Assembly (NCBI RefSeq): GCF_028826155.1
Contig: NZ_JAQGPN010000001.1
Location: 2,547,501 to 2,611,500 of the forward strand
Direction: 5' to 3'
Source: Mesorhizobium shangrilense
Lineage (GTDB): Bacteria; Pseudomonadota; Alphaproteobacteria; Rhizobiales; Rhizobiaceae
Length of the DNA: 64,000 nucleotides
Shown here: positions 1 through 9,147 of the stretch, in pieces
How the letters are laid out: each line of letters opens with the position of its first letter
Numbering within the stretch: position 1 is the stretch's first letter
Notes under the pieces: generated by a model
The model's database searches: none
The model's input: the letters and a program-made list of their open reading frames with translations, nothing else
What the model was told of the DNA's origin: nothing
Translations under genes and position numbers: made by a program

Positions 1-165
1 CCGCTGGCGCCGATCGTGCTCTATCTCACCATGCGCATCTGGATCCTCGCGCGGCGCGACGAGATGCATGACGATCCGGTCGTCTTCATCACGAGAGACT
101 GGCGCAGTCAGCTCGTGGCGCTGTTTGGCGCGCTGCTCATTGTCTGCGCAGTGATCGCGCCATGA
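1..165 (+). CDS. C-terminal end of a UbiA-family prenyltransferase (cut by window edge)
   Basis: Frame 1 is open from the first base and ends at a TGA that overlaps the next start as ATGA. The 54 visible residues contain the stretch RRDEMHDDPVVF and a closing hydrophobic helix. That ending is typical of UbiA-type membrane prenyltransferases, including the decaprenyl-phosphate phosphoribosyl transferase type that pairs with DprE1. In that role it would join a phosphoribose to a polyprenyl phosphate in the inner membrane. The overlap with a DprE1-like gene supports this reading. Only the last membrane segment is visible, so the substrate is an inference. Confidence 0.72.
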   Translation, partial: PLAPIVLYLTMRIWILARRDEMHDDPVVFITRDWRSQLVALFGALLIVCAVIAP

Positions 166-1511
166 GCGAGAACTACGAGAGCTTCGGGCGCTTCGCGTCG
201 CCGGCGAGGCATGGACTGTCGTCGCAGTGGGCGATTGCGCGGTTGATGGCGGGCGAGGCGGAGCCGAATTCGCTGCTCGCCTATGGAAACGGCCGCAGCT
301 ACGGCGATTCCTGCCTCAATCCCCGAGGCCTCGCGGTGGACATGAGAGACCTCAACCGGATTCTCGAGTTCGATGCCGAGACCGGGATACTCAGGGTGGA
401 GGCCGGCGCGCTCCTGTCCGACGTGATCGCCCAGGTGGCGCCGCGCGGGTGTTTCCCGCCTGCCGTTCCCGGAACGCAGCACGTGACAATCGGCGGCGCT
501 ATCGCCAACGATGTGCACGGCAAGAACCATCACCGCCGCGGCACGTTCGGCGCGCACGTCCGGAGCTTCAAGCTGCTGCGCTCGGATGGCCGCGTCCGCG
601 ACTGCTCCAGGAGCCAGAACCCCGATCTGTTTGCAGCCACCATCGGCGGCATGGGCCTTACCGGGCTGATCCTCTCGGCCGAGATATCCATGATGCGGGT
701 CACGTCAGTCGACGTGGCCGAGCGCGTCACCGCGTTTCGGACCCTCGACGCCTATTTCGAACTCGCGGAGGCGGCTGATCAGGACAACGAATACGCCGTC
801 GCCTGGATCGATCAGCTGGCGACGGGCTACGGTTTCGGACGCGGGCTACTGCTGGCGGGAAACCACGCCGAGACCGGCCGCTATGAGGCGCCGCAAAAGG
901 CGGCGCGACTATCGGTACCGTTCACGCCGCCGTTCACGGTCCTCAACCAGCCGTTCCTGAAGGTGTTCAACACGGCCTACCGGCTGGCCAAGGGCCGCGC
1001 GGCGGGCACCCGGATCTCGGACTTCCGCTCCTTCTTCTTTCCCCTGGACGGGGTCGGCAACTGGAACAGGCTCTACGGCCCGCGTGGGCTGCACCAGCAC
1101 CAGAGCGTCATCCCCTTCGAGGCCGCGCCGCAAACCATACCGGCCATGCTCGCCGCGACGCAGAAGGCGGGGCAGGGCTCCTTTCTCACCGTGCTGAAGC
1201 GGTTCGGCGCTGTCGCTTCGCCGGGCATCCTGTCGTTTCCGCGGCCGGGTTACACGCTGACGCTCGACTTCCCGCATCGCGGCGAGCGCACGCTTGCGCT
1301 GCTGGCCGAACTGGACCGCATGACTGTCGCGGCCGGAGGAGCGGTCAACCCCTACAAGGATGCCCGCATGAGCGAGCACACCTTTGCGGCGTCGTTTCCG
1401 CAATGGCGCAAGCTCCAGGCCCTGCGGGACCCCGCGTTCAGTTCGGGCTTCTGGGAGCGCACAGCCTGCCGTCTGGCGAGAGACGACGGCCACAAGGTCG
1501 CGGCGGCATAG
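162..1511 (+). CDS. FAD-binding oxidoreductase, DprE1-like
   Basis: A 449-residue protein with an N-terminal FAD-binding domain (about 20-200) and a C-terminal substrate domain. It carries NGRSYGDSCLN near residue 43 and GGAIANDVHGKNHHRRGTFG near 110-130, both typical of decaprenylphosphoryl-beta-D-ribose oxidase (DprE1). In that family the 2'-OH of a lipid-linked ribose is oxidised, and a partner reductase then yields arabinose. The start overlaps the stop of the UbiA-like gene, so the two are translationally coupled. The usual DprE2 short-chain reductase does not follow; an extended-SDR epimerase does. Length matches the family. The family call is strong and the exact sugar product is inferred. 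Confidence 0.9.
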   Translation: MSENYESFGRFASPARHGLSSQWAIARLMAGEAEPNSLLAYGNGRSYGDSCLNPRGLAVDMRDLNRILEFDAETGILRVEAGALLSDVIAQVAPRGCFPPAVPGTQHVTIGGAIANDVHGKNHHRRGTFGAHVRSFKLLRSDGRVRDCSRSQNPDLFAATIGGMGLTGLILSAEISMMRVTSVDVAERVTAFRTLDAYFELAEAADQDNEYAVAWIDQLATGYGFGRGLLLAGNHAETGRYEAPQKAARLSVPFTPPFTVLNQPFLKVFNTAYRLAKGRAAGTRISDFRSFFFPLDGVGNWNRLYGPRGLHQHQSVIPFEAAPQTIPAMLAATQKAGQGSFLTVLKRFGAVASPGILSFPRPGYTLTLDFPHRGERTLALLAELDRMTVAAGGAVNPYKDARMSEHTFAASFPQWRKLQALRDPAFSSGFWERTACRLARDDGHKVAAA

Positions 1512-1540
1512 GAACAGGAAGGGCCGGAGATGGCAAATAC

Positions 1541-1969
1541 ATGAAATACATCGTCTTTATTCTCTTCACGGTGATGACGAACGCGGCCGCCCAGCTGATG
1601 CTCAAGCACGGGATGATGTCGCTGGGACCGATCTCGTTCGAAGGCGTCAACCCGGTCGTCAAGCTGCTGCAGATCGTGTTCAGCCCCTGGGTGTTCCTGG
1701 GCCTGTGCACCTTCGTCATCTCGATGGCGTCGCATCTCTATGTCCTGTCCAAGGTCGAGCTCTCCTTCGCCTATCCGTTCCTCAGCCTTGCCTATGTCGC
1801 GGTGGCCGTGTTCGCCTATTTCGTCTTCCGCGAGGACCTGAACGCCTGGCGCATCGCCGGCATCGGCTTCATCTGCGTCGGCACCATCCTGATCGCACAG
1901 GGCGGCAGCGGCCATGTCGAGGCATCCCCTTCCCAAGAATCCATCCAGACGAGTGAGCTAGCCCGATGA
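1541..1969 (+). CDS. EamA/SMR-type small membrane protein, ArnE-like flippase candidate
   Basis: A 142-residue protein with four predicted membrane helices, opening MKYIVFILFTVMTNAAAQLM, the arrangement of small multidrug-resistance and ArnE/ArnF-type proteins. ArnE/ArnF flip undecaprenyl-phosphate-linked aminoarabinose, so a role in moving a lipid-linked sugar across the inner membrane fits its place after a DprE1-like gene. I chose the ATG at 1541 because an upstream ATG at 1530 runs into a stop after four codons and the longer frame reads back into the oxidase gene. The 3' end overlaps the next start by ATGA. A plain drug or metabolite exporter cannot be excluded. Confidence 0.8.
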   Translation: MKYIVFILFTVMTNAAAQLMLKHGMMSLGPISFEGVNPVVKLLQIVFSPWVFLGLCTFVISMASHLYVLSKVELSFAYPFLSLAYVAVAVFAYFVFREDLNAWRIAGIGFICVGTILIAQGGSGHVEASPSQESIQTSELAR

Positions 1970-2973
1970 GACACATCATTTTTGGCGGCGACGGGTTTGT
2001 CGGTCGCCACCTTGCCCCGAAACTTCTGGCCGACGGACAGGAAGTGGTGGTCGCCGACATCGCCAAGAGCGACCTGGCTCATTACCGCAGCGTCCGCCAT
2101 GTTCCGACGGACGTCACGGATCCGGCCTCCGTGGCCGCCGTGGGCATCAAACCCGACGACATGGTCTACAACCTGTCGGCCAAGATGCTGTCGCCGCTCC
2201 AGGTGCGGACGAAGCGCCACGAGTTCTTCTATCCCGTCAACTATGACGGCACGAAGCACATCATCGAGGCGATGGACAAGGCCGGCGCGCCGAAGCTCGT
2301 CCACTACACGACCGACATGATCTACGGCCACACGCTCACCTATCCGATGACCGAGGAGCATCCCGTCGCTCCGCTCGGCGAATACGGGATGTCGAAGTGG
2401 GAGACGGAGCAACTGGCGCATCAGTGGCGCGAGCGCGGCATGCGCATCTCGCTGTTCCGGCCGCGCCTGATCATCGGCCCCGGCCGTCTTGGCATCCTTG
2501 AGAAGCTGTTCAAGCTCATCGACTGGAACCTGCCCGTGCCGATGATCGGGTCCGGCAGGAACCCCTACCAGTTCATTTCGGTGTTCGACTGCGCGGAGGC
2601 GGCGCGCCTTGCGTGGCTCGGCGGCGTGCCGAACGAGGCCTACAATCTCGGCTCCCTCAATCCGCCGCCGGTCCGCAAGCTGCTCGGCGACCTCATCCGC
2701 CATGCCGGTTCGAAGTCGATCCTGATCCCGACGCCGGGCTGGGCGGTGAAGCGCACGCTCGACCTGCTCGACCTCATGAACATGCCGATCATGGATCCGG
2801 AGCAGTATCTGATCGCCGACGAGGAATGCGTGCTCGACGTGTCGAAGGGCAAGCGCGACCTCGGCTGGGTGCCGCAATACCGCGACGAAGACATGCTGAT
2901 CGCCGCCTACACCGAATACCGTGCGAAAAAGGAAGGCCGTTCCGGCTCTCCCGCGCACGTGCCCGCCGAATAG
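1966..2973 (+). CDS. NAD-dependent epimerase/dehydratase (extended SDR)
   Basis: A 335-residue extended short-chain dehydrogenase. The nucleotide-binding turn GGDGFVG lies at residues 6-12 and the catalytic tyrosine and lysine in YGMSK near residue 140, preceded by TTDMIYG. Such enzymes epimerise, dehydrate or reduce nucleotide- or lipid-linked sugars in the cytosol. It overlaps the flippase-like gene by ATGA and is followed 11 bp later by an aminotransferase, so four or five genes form one transcription unit. It is not obviously DprE2, which is shorter and a classical SDR, so whether it finishes the DprE1 reaction or makes another sugar is open. Confidence 0.85.
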   Translation: MRHIIFGGDGFVGRHLAPKLLADGQEVVVADIAKSDLAHYRSVRHVPTDVTDPASVAAVGIKPDDMVYNLSAKMLSPLQVRTKRHEFFYPVNYDGTKHIIEAMDKAGAPKLVHYTTDMIYGHTLTYPMTEEHPVAPLGEYGMSKWETEQLAHQWRERGMRISLFRPRLIIGPGRLGILEKLFKLIDWNLPVPMIGSGRNPYQFISVFDCAEAARLAWLGGVPNEAYNLGSLNPPPVRKLLGDLIRHAGSKSILIPTPGWAVKRTLDLLDLMNMPIMDPEQYLIADEECVLDVSKGKRDLGWVPQYRDEDMLIAAYTEYRAKKEGRSGSPAHVPAE

Positions 2974-2984
2974 GAGTCCTGTCG

Positions 2985-4448
2985 ATGAACGTGATGACCA
3001 AACCGGAAGCGGGCGCCGTTCTGAATGCGCCTGGCGTCGGCCACAATATGCTGGCGAAGCCCAACCTGCTGACTGTCGATGACGCCAAGAAGATGGACGT
3101 CGCCCGGATGACGGACCTGTTCAAGGACCACATCAACCCCGGCCAGCTGCATTTCATGAAGCTGCTCGGCTTCAACAAGGTGAAGGTCGAGCGCGCCGAG
3201 GGAATGCACTACTTCGACCAGAACGGCAGAAAGATCCTCGATTTCTTCGGCGGGTTCGGCTCGCTGGCCCTCGGCCACAACCATCCCAGGATCCTGAACG
3301 CGCGCCAGCGCTTCCAGGACGAGAAGCGGCACGAGATCGCCATCGCCTTCATGTCGCAATATGCCTCGGCGCTCGCCTACAATCTGGCTCAGGTCTCGCC
3401 GGGCGATCTGGACATGGTGTTCCTGGGCTCGACCGGCTCCGAGGCGATGGAAGCGGCGGTGAAGGTCGCCGAACGCGCGGCCGGCCCGAAGCGTCCCAAG
3501 ATCGTCTATGCCGAGAACTCGTTCCACGGGAAAACCAAGGGCGTGCTGTCGCTGACCGACAGCCCGCTCTACCGCGGCGAATTCAAGCTGGTCGGCAACA
3601 ACGTGAAGGTGCCGTTCGGCGACATCGACGCGATCGAGAACGCCTTCCGCTCCGATCCCGAGATCGGCGTCATCGTGCTGGAGACTGTGCAGGGCGGCGG
3701 CGGCATCATCCAGGCCGACAAGGCGTTCTGGCAGAAGCTCAGGGCGCTATGCGACCAGTACGGCGTGCTGTGGGTGGCCGACGAGGTGCAATGCGGCGTG
3801 GGGCGGACCGGCCGCTTCTACGCATTCGAGCATTATGACGTGGTGCCGGACGTGACCGCGCTGGCCAAATCGCTCGGCGGCGGCAAGACGGCAATGGCCG
3901 CGATGATCGCCAGGCGCGGCGTCTACATGAAGGCCTACGGCACCCCGAAGACGGCGATGATCCATGCGCAGGCGACCTTCGGCGGCATCGGCGAGGCCTG
4001 CGTCACGGCGATTGAAACCCTCAACATCCTCTATGACGAGGGGCTGATCGACAATTCGGCGGCGACCGGCGAGTATCTGCTCCAGCGGCTGCAGGAGCTT
4101 CAGGCGAAGCACCCCAAGCTGGTCAAGGAGGTGCGTGGCAAGGGCCTGATGATCGGGCTGGAGTTCCACGACTTCTCGCAGACGCTGCCGATGGTGCTGC
4201 GGCCGGTGGTCAGCGTGCTGGACGACAAGCTGAAGGGTTCGCTCTCGGGCTTCGTGGGCGCACTGCTCTTGCGCGACTACGGCATGCTGGTCGCCTTCAC
4301 CGAGTACAACCGCAACGTCATCCGTCTCGAGCCGCCGCTTACCTGCTCGCGCGAGGACGTCGACCAGTTCGTCAACGCCTTCGACGACCTGCTGTCGCGC
4401 GGCATCGTGGCCATCGTGAAGGACTTCGTGAAGAGCCAGGTGAGGTAG
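2985..4448 (+). CDS. class III PLP-dependent aminotransferase
   Basis: A 487-residue class III (ornithine/acetylornithine type) aminotransferase. It has GSTGSEAMEAA for phosphate binding, LWVADEVQCGVGRTG for the cofactor aspartate, and ALAKSLGGGK with the probable Schiff-base lysine. The start at 2985 follows the epimerase stop by 11 bp after TAGGAGTCC, a good ribosome site. The class uses glutamate or alanine as donor. In this setting it may aminate a sugar or an amino-acid-like headgroup that is attached to the lipid-linked glycan, but no substrate signature is visible. A perfect hairpin follows the gene, which makes it the last of the operon. Confidence 0.88.
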   Translation: MNVMTKPEAGAVLNAPGVGHNMLAKPNLLTVDDAKKMDVARMTDLFKDHINPGQLHFMKLLGFNKVKVERAEGMHYFDQNGRKILDFFGGFGSLALGHNHPRILNARQRFQDEKRHEIAIAFMSQYASALAYNLAQVSPGDLDMVFLGSTGSEAMEAAVKVAERAAGPKRPKIVYAENSFHGKTKGVLSLTDSPLYRGEFKLVGNNVKVPFGDIDAIENAFRSDPEIGVIVLETVQGGGGIIQADKAFWQKLRALCDQYGVLWVADEVQCGVGRTGRFYAFEHYDVVPDVTALAKSLGGGKTAMAAMIARRGVYMKAYGTPKTAMIHAQATFGGIGEACVTAIETLNILYDEGLIDNSAATGEYLLQRLQELQAKHPKLVKEVRGKGLMIGLEFHDFSQTLPMVLRPVVSVLDDKLKGSLSGFVGALLLRDYGMLVAFTEYNRNVIRLEPPLTCSREDVDQFVNAFDDLLSRGIVAIVKDFVKSQVR

Positions 4449-4475
4449 GCCAGACCCACGTCAGCTGAGATATCG

Positions 4476-4500
4476 AAGGCCGGGCCACGCGCCCGGCCTT
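4476..4500 (+). terminator. rho-independent terminator after the glycan operon
   Basis: A perfect 10-bp stem (AAGGCCGGGC at 4476-4485 with GCCCGGCCTT at 4491-4500) closes a 5-base loop and runs into TTCGTT. It lies 28 bp after the aminotransferase stop and 17 bp before the converging gene, so it may serve both strands. Confidence 0.85.
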
Positions 4501-4516
4501 TTCGTTCCTTCGCAGG

Positions 4517-6262
4517 TCAGTCAACCAGCTCAGCCAGTCTCGGATGGACGAACGCGTCGTAGCAGGCGTCAAGCTTTATCCGCTTGTGGGTCGTCAGGGC
4601 CGACGCGTACATCTCGTACAGCATCGCATTGGCCGTCGTCGGAGGACAGGTCGGGTAGAGCACCAGATCGGTCGCGCTGACCGCCGCCTCTTCCTCCGAT
4701 CCCGGATCGGGGACGGCTCGGGTCGGATCGGCGCCGATCGCAATGTGAAGCGGCGCCGAGCGGTCCATCAGCCATGGGAACGGGTTGACGAAGTTCAGCG
4801 ACATGATGGTCTCGAAGCGAACGTCTTTTGCCGCCTCCAGGGCGCGGATGGAGCTGATGGCGCGGTCGATGCCGATCAGGTGGGTCACCTGGAAATCGAA
4901 CTCCGAGTAGAAGACGGGCGACGGCAGCACCTCGGCGCCGGTGAGGTCCTCGTAGAGGTCGCGGTGCTGCGGATAGAAACCCATCATCGCCGTCACGCGG
5001 CGCTCCACCTCGTCGCGCATGTTGATGCTGCCGAGCGTCTTGAGGTTCTGATGCTGGAGCGCCAGGTTCTTCGCCGCGCCGACATAGGTGCGCGCCGCGC
5101 GCTCGACGACGGCGACGGCGGGGGGCAGGGCGGCGGCCGCGGCGAGCGCGAAGACCGTGATCATCAGCTTCGGCTTCGCCATCAAGGCTCCCGAACGCAG
5201 CAGGACCGCAAGCAGCACCGGCCACAGGAAGATCAGCGCCTGGCTGCCGGTGTTCTGCGTCTCGAAGAAGATGCCGGCCGCGAGTACGGCTGCGAGCCAC
5301 AGGCCGTGGTGATCGAACAGGACGCCGACGTCGGCCGGGCGGCGCGTGCGCCATGCGGTCGCCGCGCGCTGCAGGAGAAGCCCGCGATCGGCCCACAAGA
5401 GCAGCAGGCCGAGTGCCGCGGCGGGCAGGATGATCCCGAAATTGTTGGACATCGACTGCAGGAAGCGCGGCAACAGCGAGCCGCTGTTCATCTCGACCAA
5501 CTGGCCGATGTCGGCGAGGTAGTGGCTGACGATGCCTGTGGAGAGTTCGAGGCCGCCAAGCACAACGGCGAAGGCGAGCGCCGAGGCGACTGCATGCCTG
5601 AGCGGCACCCGGCCGGCCAGGAAGGCGAAGACGACGATCGATACGGCGGCGACGAAACCGGTGATCTTGAGGAAGAAGAGAGCGGTCATGGCGACCGCGA
5701 TGATGGAGGCCAGCAGCCAGCGGTTCTTGACGAAGAGGAGCGCCGCCACCAGCACGTAGAGGACCTGGCAGACTTGGCGGTTGTAGATGCCGAAGCCGTC
5801 GGAGCCGGGGTAAGGATAGAATTCCCGCGTATTGAACGGCAGCAGCGCGAAGATCAGGAACGGGAGGAGCAGCGCAAGCGCGGTGACGCGGGAGCGCTGA
5901 TCGATCTGCCACACCACCAGCGCCATGAGGGGCGCGGTCAGGACCAGCAGCGACCAGTGGGCGATCAGCGTCGGCTGGGCACCTGGAAACAGCGTGAGCC
6001 ATCCTGCGAAGATGTAGTATCCGAGCGGGCCAACGGGCGTGAAGAAGTCGAGGACGGGCGCCTGACCGTCGAAGATGCGGTTCGCCGCATCATAGTAGAT
6101 CATCACGTCCCAATACATCGGGCCGATCGGCGCCGAGAGCGGCACGGCGAGGAGCAGGCAGACGAGCACGCCAGCCAGCGCCAGCAGCGCCTGCGGCGAC
6201 AACAGCATTCGGCCAAGTCCGGCTTTCTGCCGGCTGCCCGCACGATCGAGCGAGATGCTCAT
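4517..6262 (-). CDS. polytopic membrane protein, GT-C glycosyltransferase-like
   Basis: A 581-residue integral membrane protein with about ten hydrophobic segments and a long soluble C-terminal part. An early periplasmic loop holds WDVMIYYDAANRIFDG, with the acidic residue that GT-C (family 39/87-like) transferases use, and a second loop has FFTPVGPLGYY. Such enzymes move sugars from polyprenyl-phosphate donors onto acceptors outside the membrane. The ATG at 6262 follows GGGGAG by 6 bases, which is why the 15 codons upstream were dropped. Lying opposite a set of genes for making and flipping a lipid-linked sugar, it is the natural transfer step. The acceptor is unknown. Confidence 0.7.
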   Translation of the reverse strand: MSISLDRAGSRQKAGLGRMLLSPQALLALAGVLVCLLLAVPLSAPIGPMYWDVMIYYDAANRIFDGQAPVLDFFTPVGPLGYYIFAGWLTLFPGAQPTLIAHWSLLVLTAPLMALVVWQIDQRSRVTALALLLPFLIFALLPFNTREFYPYPGSDGFGIYNRQVCQVLYVLVAALLFVKNRWLLASIIAVAMTALFFLKITGFVAAVSIVVFAFLAGRVPLRHAVASALAFAVVLGGLELSTGIVSHYLADIGQLVEMNSGSLLPRFLQSMSNNFGIILPAAALGLLLLWADRGLLLQRAATAWRTRRPADVGVLFDHHGLWLAAVLAAGIFFETQNTGSQALIFLWPVLLAVLLRSGALMAKPKLMITVFALAAAAALPPAVAVVERAARTYVGAAKNLALQHQNLKTLGSINMRDEVERRVTAMMGFYPQHRDLYEDLTGAEVLPSPVFYSEFDFQVTHLIGIDRAISSIRALEAAKDVRFETIMSLNFVNPFPWLMDRSAPLHIAIGADPTRAVPDPGSEEEAAVSATDLVLYPTCPPTTANAMLYEMYASALTTHKRIKLDACYDAFVHPRLAELVD

Positions 6263-6380
6263 GTAAGGCTCCCCTGCCACGCAACCGCGCATTCCTACCA
6301 GCCACATGACGGAAATTCGTTAACGCTGCGAAGTGACGTGTTGTTAAGGTTGATGGTGGACGCCCGCGCGCTCCCATCCC

Positions 6381-6441
6381 GTCGCGCGGCTTTTTCGCAA
6401 TGTCGCAAACAGGCTGCAATCGCGCTGCGGCTCTCTATAGT
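6381..6441 (+). promoter_or_regulatory. promoter with 21-bp direct repeats upstream of the dehydrogenase
   Basis: Two GTCGC half-sites start at 6381 and 6402, exactly 21 bp (two helical turns) apart. TATAGT at 6436-6441 matches five of six bases of a -10 box and the -35 region is poor, as in activator-dependent promoters. The same GTCGC-N16-GTCGC layout occurs before the corrinoid gene and the second MttB gene. A GlxA/AraC activator is the suggested binder by inference. Confidence 0.5.
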
Positions 6442-6473
6442 CTGCGCGCCAAATCATCGTGGAGTCGCGGGCA

Positions 6474-9035
6474 ATGGCAGAGTTTCCGGGGAAGGCGAGG
6501 GTCGTCATCATCGGGCTGGGCGGGATCGTTGGCGCATCGGTTGCGCATCACCTGATCGAGCGCGGATGGGACGATATCGTCGGTATCGACAAGTCCGGCA
6601 TCCCGACCGACATCGGCTCGACGGCGCACGCCTCGGACTTCTGCTACATGACCAGCCACGACTTCCTGTCGTGCTGGACGTCGCTCTACTCCATCGACTT
6701 CTATGACAAGCTCGGTCACTACGAGCGGACGGGCGGGCTCGAGGTCGCTCGCGTCGGCGACGATCAGCGCATGGACGAAATCAAGCGCAAGGTCGCCTCG
6801 GCGAAGGCCTTCGGAACACGCGCGCGGCTCATCGATCCGGCGGAGATCAAGCAGAAATTCCCTCTGATCGAGGAAAGCGTCATCCAGGGCGGGCTGTGGG
6901 ACCCCGATGCCGGCCTTGTCATCCCGCGTTCGCAGACGGTCGCCGGCAAGCTGGTGGACGAGGGCGTGGCTGCCGGCAAGTTGCAGGCCTTCGCGAATAC
7001 ATCGGCGACGTCGCTGGTCATCGAGAACGGCCGCATCAAGGGTGTGGTGACCGACCGCGGGACGATCCATGCCGATTATGTGGTCGTCTGCGCCGGCCTG
7101 TGGGGCCGCCTGATCGCGGAAATGGCGGGCGAGGATTTGCCGGTCATGCCGATCGACCATCCGCTGACCTTCTTCGGGCCGTACACGGAGTTTGCCGGCA
7201 CCGGCAAGGAGATCGGATATCCGCTGCTCCGTGACCAGGGCAACTCGGCCTACATGCGCGACACCGGCGACCCGACGACCTCGGAAGGCGGGATGATCGA
7301 GTGGGGCTATTACGAAGAGAAGAACCCGCGCCTCGTCCACCCGCGCGATTTGCTCGAAAAGCACCAGGCGCGGCTGTCGCCGTCGCAGCGTGATCTCGAC
7401 ATGGAGCAGATCCTCGAGCCGCTGGAACGCGCCATCGAACTGACGCCGATCCTCGGGGAACTGGGCTACGACGAACGGCGCTCGTTCAACGGCCTGCTGC
7501 AGGTGACAGCCGATGGCGGTCCGTCGATCGGCGAAAGCCAGAAGGTGAGGGGGCTTTGGTATGCCCTGGCCATCTGGGTGAAGGACGCGCCCGGCATGGG
7601 CAAGCTGGTCGCCGACTGGATGACCGACGGACGCACACCCATCGACCACGCGAGGATCGACTACTCCCGATTCTATCCGCACCAGTTGGAGGAGGACTTC
7701 GTAGCCGGTCGCTGCAGCGAGGCCGCACAGAAAGTCTATAATCCGGCGGTTCATCCGCGCGAGCCCTACGCAACGGGGCGCAATGTTCGCCGCTCGCCCT
7801 TCTACGAGCGTGAGAAGGAACTCGGCGGTCATTTCATGGAACTCGGCGGCTGGGAGCGCGCGCACGGCTACGCCGCCAACGAGCACCTGCTTGAGAAGTA
7901 CGGCGACCGCGTGCCGGTCCGGACAAACGAGTGGGACCACCGCCATTTCTGGCGCGTCTCCAACGCCGAGCATCTCGCCATGAGCGAGGATTGCGGCATC
8001 GTGAACCTCTCGCACTTCTACATGTTCGACGTCGAGGGGCCGGACCACGTCGCGCTGATGGAATGGTTGTGCGCGGCAAGGATCGGCGGCGACGCCAATA
8101 TCGGCAAGGGCATCTACACGCACTTCCTCGACGACGAGGGCATGGTGCGCGCCGACCTGACCGTCATCCGGATGGCCGACCGCTGCCGGGTGATCGACGG
8201 GGCGGACGCCGGGCCGCGCGACTTTCACTATGTGAAGCGGGTGGCCGAGGACAAAGGCTTCGACGTAAGTATCACCGATGTCACGGAAAAGTTCGTCACC
8301 ATCGGCATCTGGGGCCCCAATGCGCGCGCGACATTGCAGAAGGTCGTTGACGAGCCTGCCGGGCTTTCGCCCGAAAACTTTCCTTTCGCTGCGATCAAAC
8401 CGCTCAGGATCGGGGGCAGGGACGTGACCGCCTTCCGCATCTCATATGTCGGCGAGCAGGGGTGGGAACTGCACATGCGCTACGAGGACGGGCTGGCCGT
8501 CTGGGACGCACTGCGCGCGACGGGAGTGATGGCCTTCGGCGTCGAGACCTATGCGAACAGCCGCCGCATGGAAAAAAGCCTGCGCCTGCAGAACGCGGAT
8601 CTGCTCACCGAGTACAATCTGCTGGAGGCGGACCTGCAGCGGCCGAAGGTCAAGGAAGCGGACTTCCGCGGCAAGGCGAAGCATCTTGAACATCGCGCCC
8701 GGCCGCATCAGCCGGCAATGCTGTGCACGCTGACGCTGGAGCAGAACGTCGATTCCAGGGGCGTCGCGCGCTATCCGGTCGGCATCTGTCCGATCCTCGA
8801 CCCGGCGACCGGTGAGACGCTGGTGGATTCGCTCGGGCGGCGCTCTTTCACGACATCGATGGCCTTCGGCCCCACCATCGGCAAGACGATCATGCTCGCC
8901 TACCTGCCGCACGACAGAGCGGAGAAAGGCAACACGTTCGAGATCGAGTACTTTGGCGAGCGCTATCCGGTGAGGGTGGCGGGCGTCGGTTACGAGCCGC
9001 TCTATGACCCGGAGAACCTGAAGCCGCGAAGCTGA
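6474..9035 (+). CDS. FAD-dependent dimethylglycine/sarcosine dehydrogenase-like enzyme with GcvT domain
   Basis: An 853-residue two-part enzyme. Residues 10-400 are a DAO-type FAD domain with GLGGIVG (14-20) and His52 in STAHASDF, the place where this family links FAD covalently. The C-terminal half is a GcvT-like tetrahydrofolate domain. Known relatives (DMGDH, sarcosine dehydrogenase, 4-methylaminobutanoate oxidase) oxidise an N-methyl group and trap it as methylene-THF. ATG 6474 was chosen over GTG 6459 because GGAG at 6461-6464 is placed for it. The gene stands alone behind a promoter with the 21-bp repeats shared with the corrinoid genes. The sequence alone does not fix the substrate among N-methyl amino acids. 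Confidence 0.88.
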   Translation: MAEFPGKARVVIIGLGGIVGASVAHHLIERGWDDIVGIDKSGIPTDIGSTAHASDFCYMTSHDFLSCWTSLYSIDFYDKLGHYERTGGLEVARVGDDQRMDEIKRKVASAKAFGTRARLIDPAEIKQKFPLIEESVIQGGLWDPDAGLVIPRSQTVAGKLVDEGVAAGKLQAFANTSATSLVIENGRIKGVVTDRGTIHADYVVVCAGLWGRLIAEMAGEDLPVMPIDHPLTFFGPYTEFAGTGKEIGYPLLRDQGNSAYMRDTGDPTTSEGGMIEWGYYEEKNPRLVHPRDLLEKHQARLSPSQRDLDMEQILEPLERAIELTPILGELGYDERRSFNGLLQVTADGGPSIGESQKVRGLWYALAIWVKDAPGMGKLVADWMTDGRTPIDHARIDYSRFYPHQLEEDFVAGRCSEAAQKVYNPAVHPREPYATGRNVRRSPFYEREKELGGHFMELGGWERAHGYAANEHLLEKYGDRVPVRTNEWDHRHFWRVSNAEHLAMSEDCGIVNLSHFYMFDVEGPDHVALMEWLCAARIGGDANIGKGIYTHFLDDEGMVRADLTVIRMADRCRVIDGADAGPRDFHYVKRVAEDKGFDVSITDVTEKFVTIGIWGPNARATLQKVVDEPAGLSPENFPFAAIKPLRIGGRDVTAFRISYVGEQGWELHMRYEDGLAVWDALRATGVMAFGVETYANSRRMEKSLRLQNADLLTEYNLLEADLQRPKVKEADFRGKAKHLEHRARPHQPAMLCTLTLEQNVDSRGVARYPVGICPILDPATGETLVDSLGRRSFTTSMAFGPTIGKTIMLAYLPHDRAEKGNTFEIEYFGERYPVRVAGVGYEPLYDPENLKPRS

Positions 9036-9147
9036 GCCGCCGCCCTTGGCCTAGGCCGGCGCGGCGCCCGCAAGCGGGAAAAGACCCGACGCCGCGCGAA
9101 CGCATCCGGGGCTTCCGCGGGAGGCGAATCTCGCTTACCTTGCTCTC

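Noticed and set aside
4544..6706. Long plus-strand frame (720 codons) over the GT-C-like gene
   Set aside because: A shadow of the membrane protein on the minus strand, with low-complexity charged content and overlap into the next promoter and gene.
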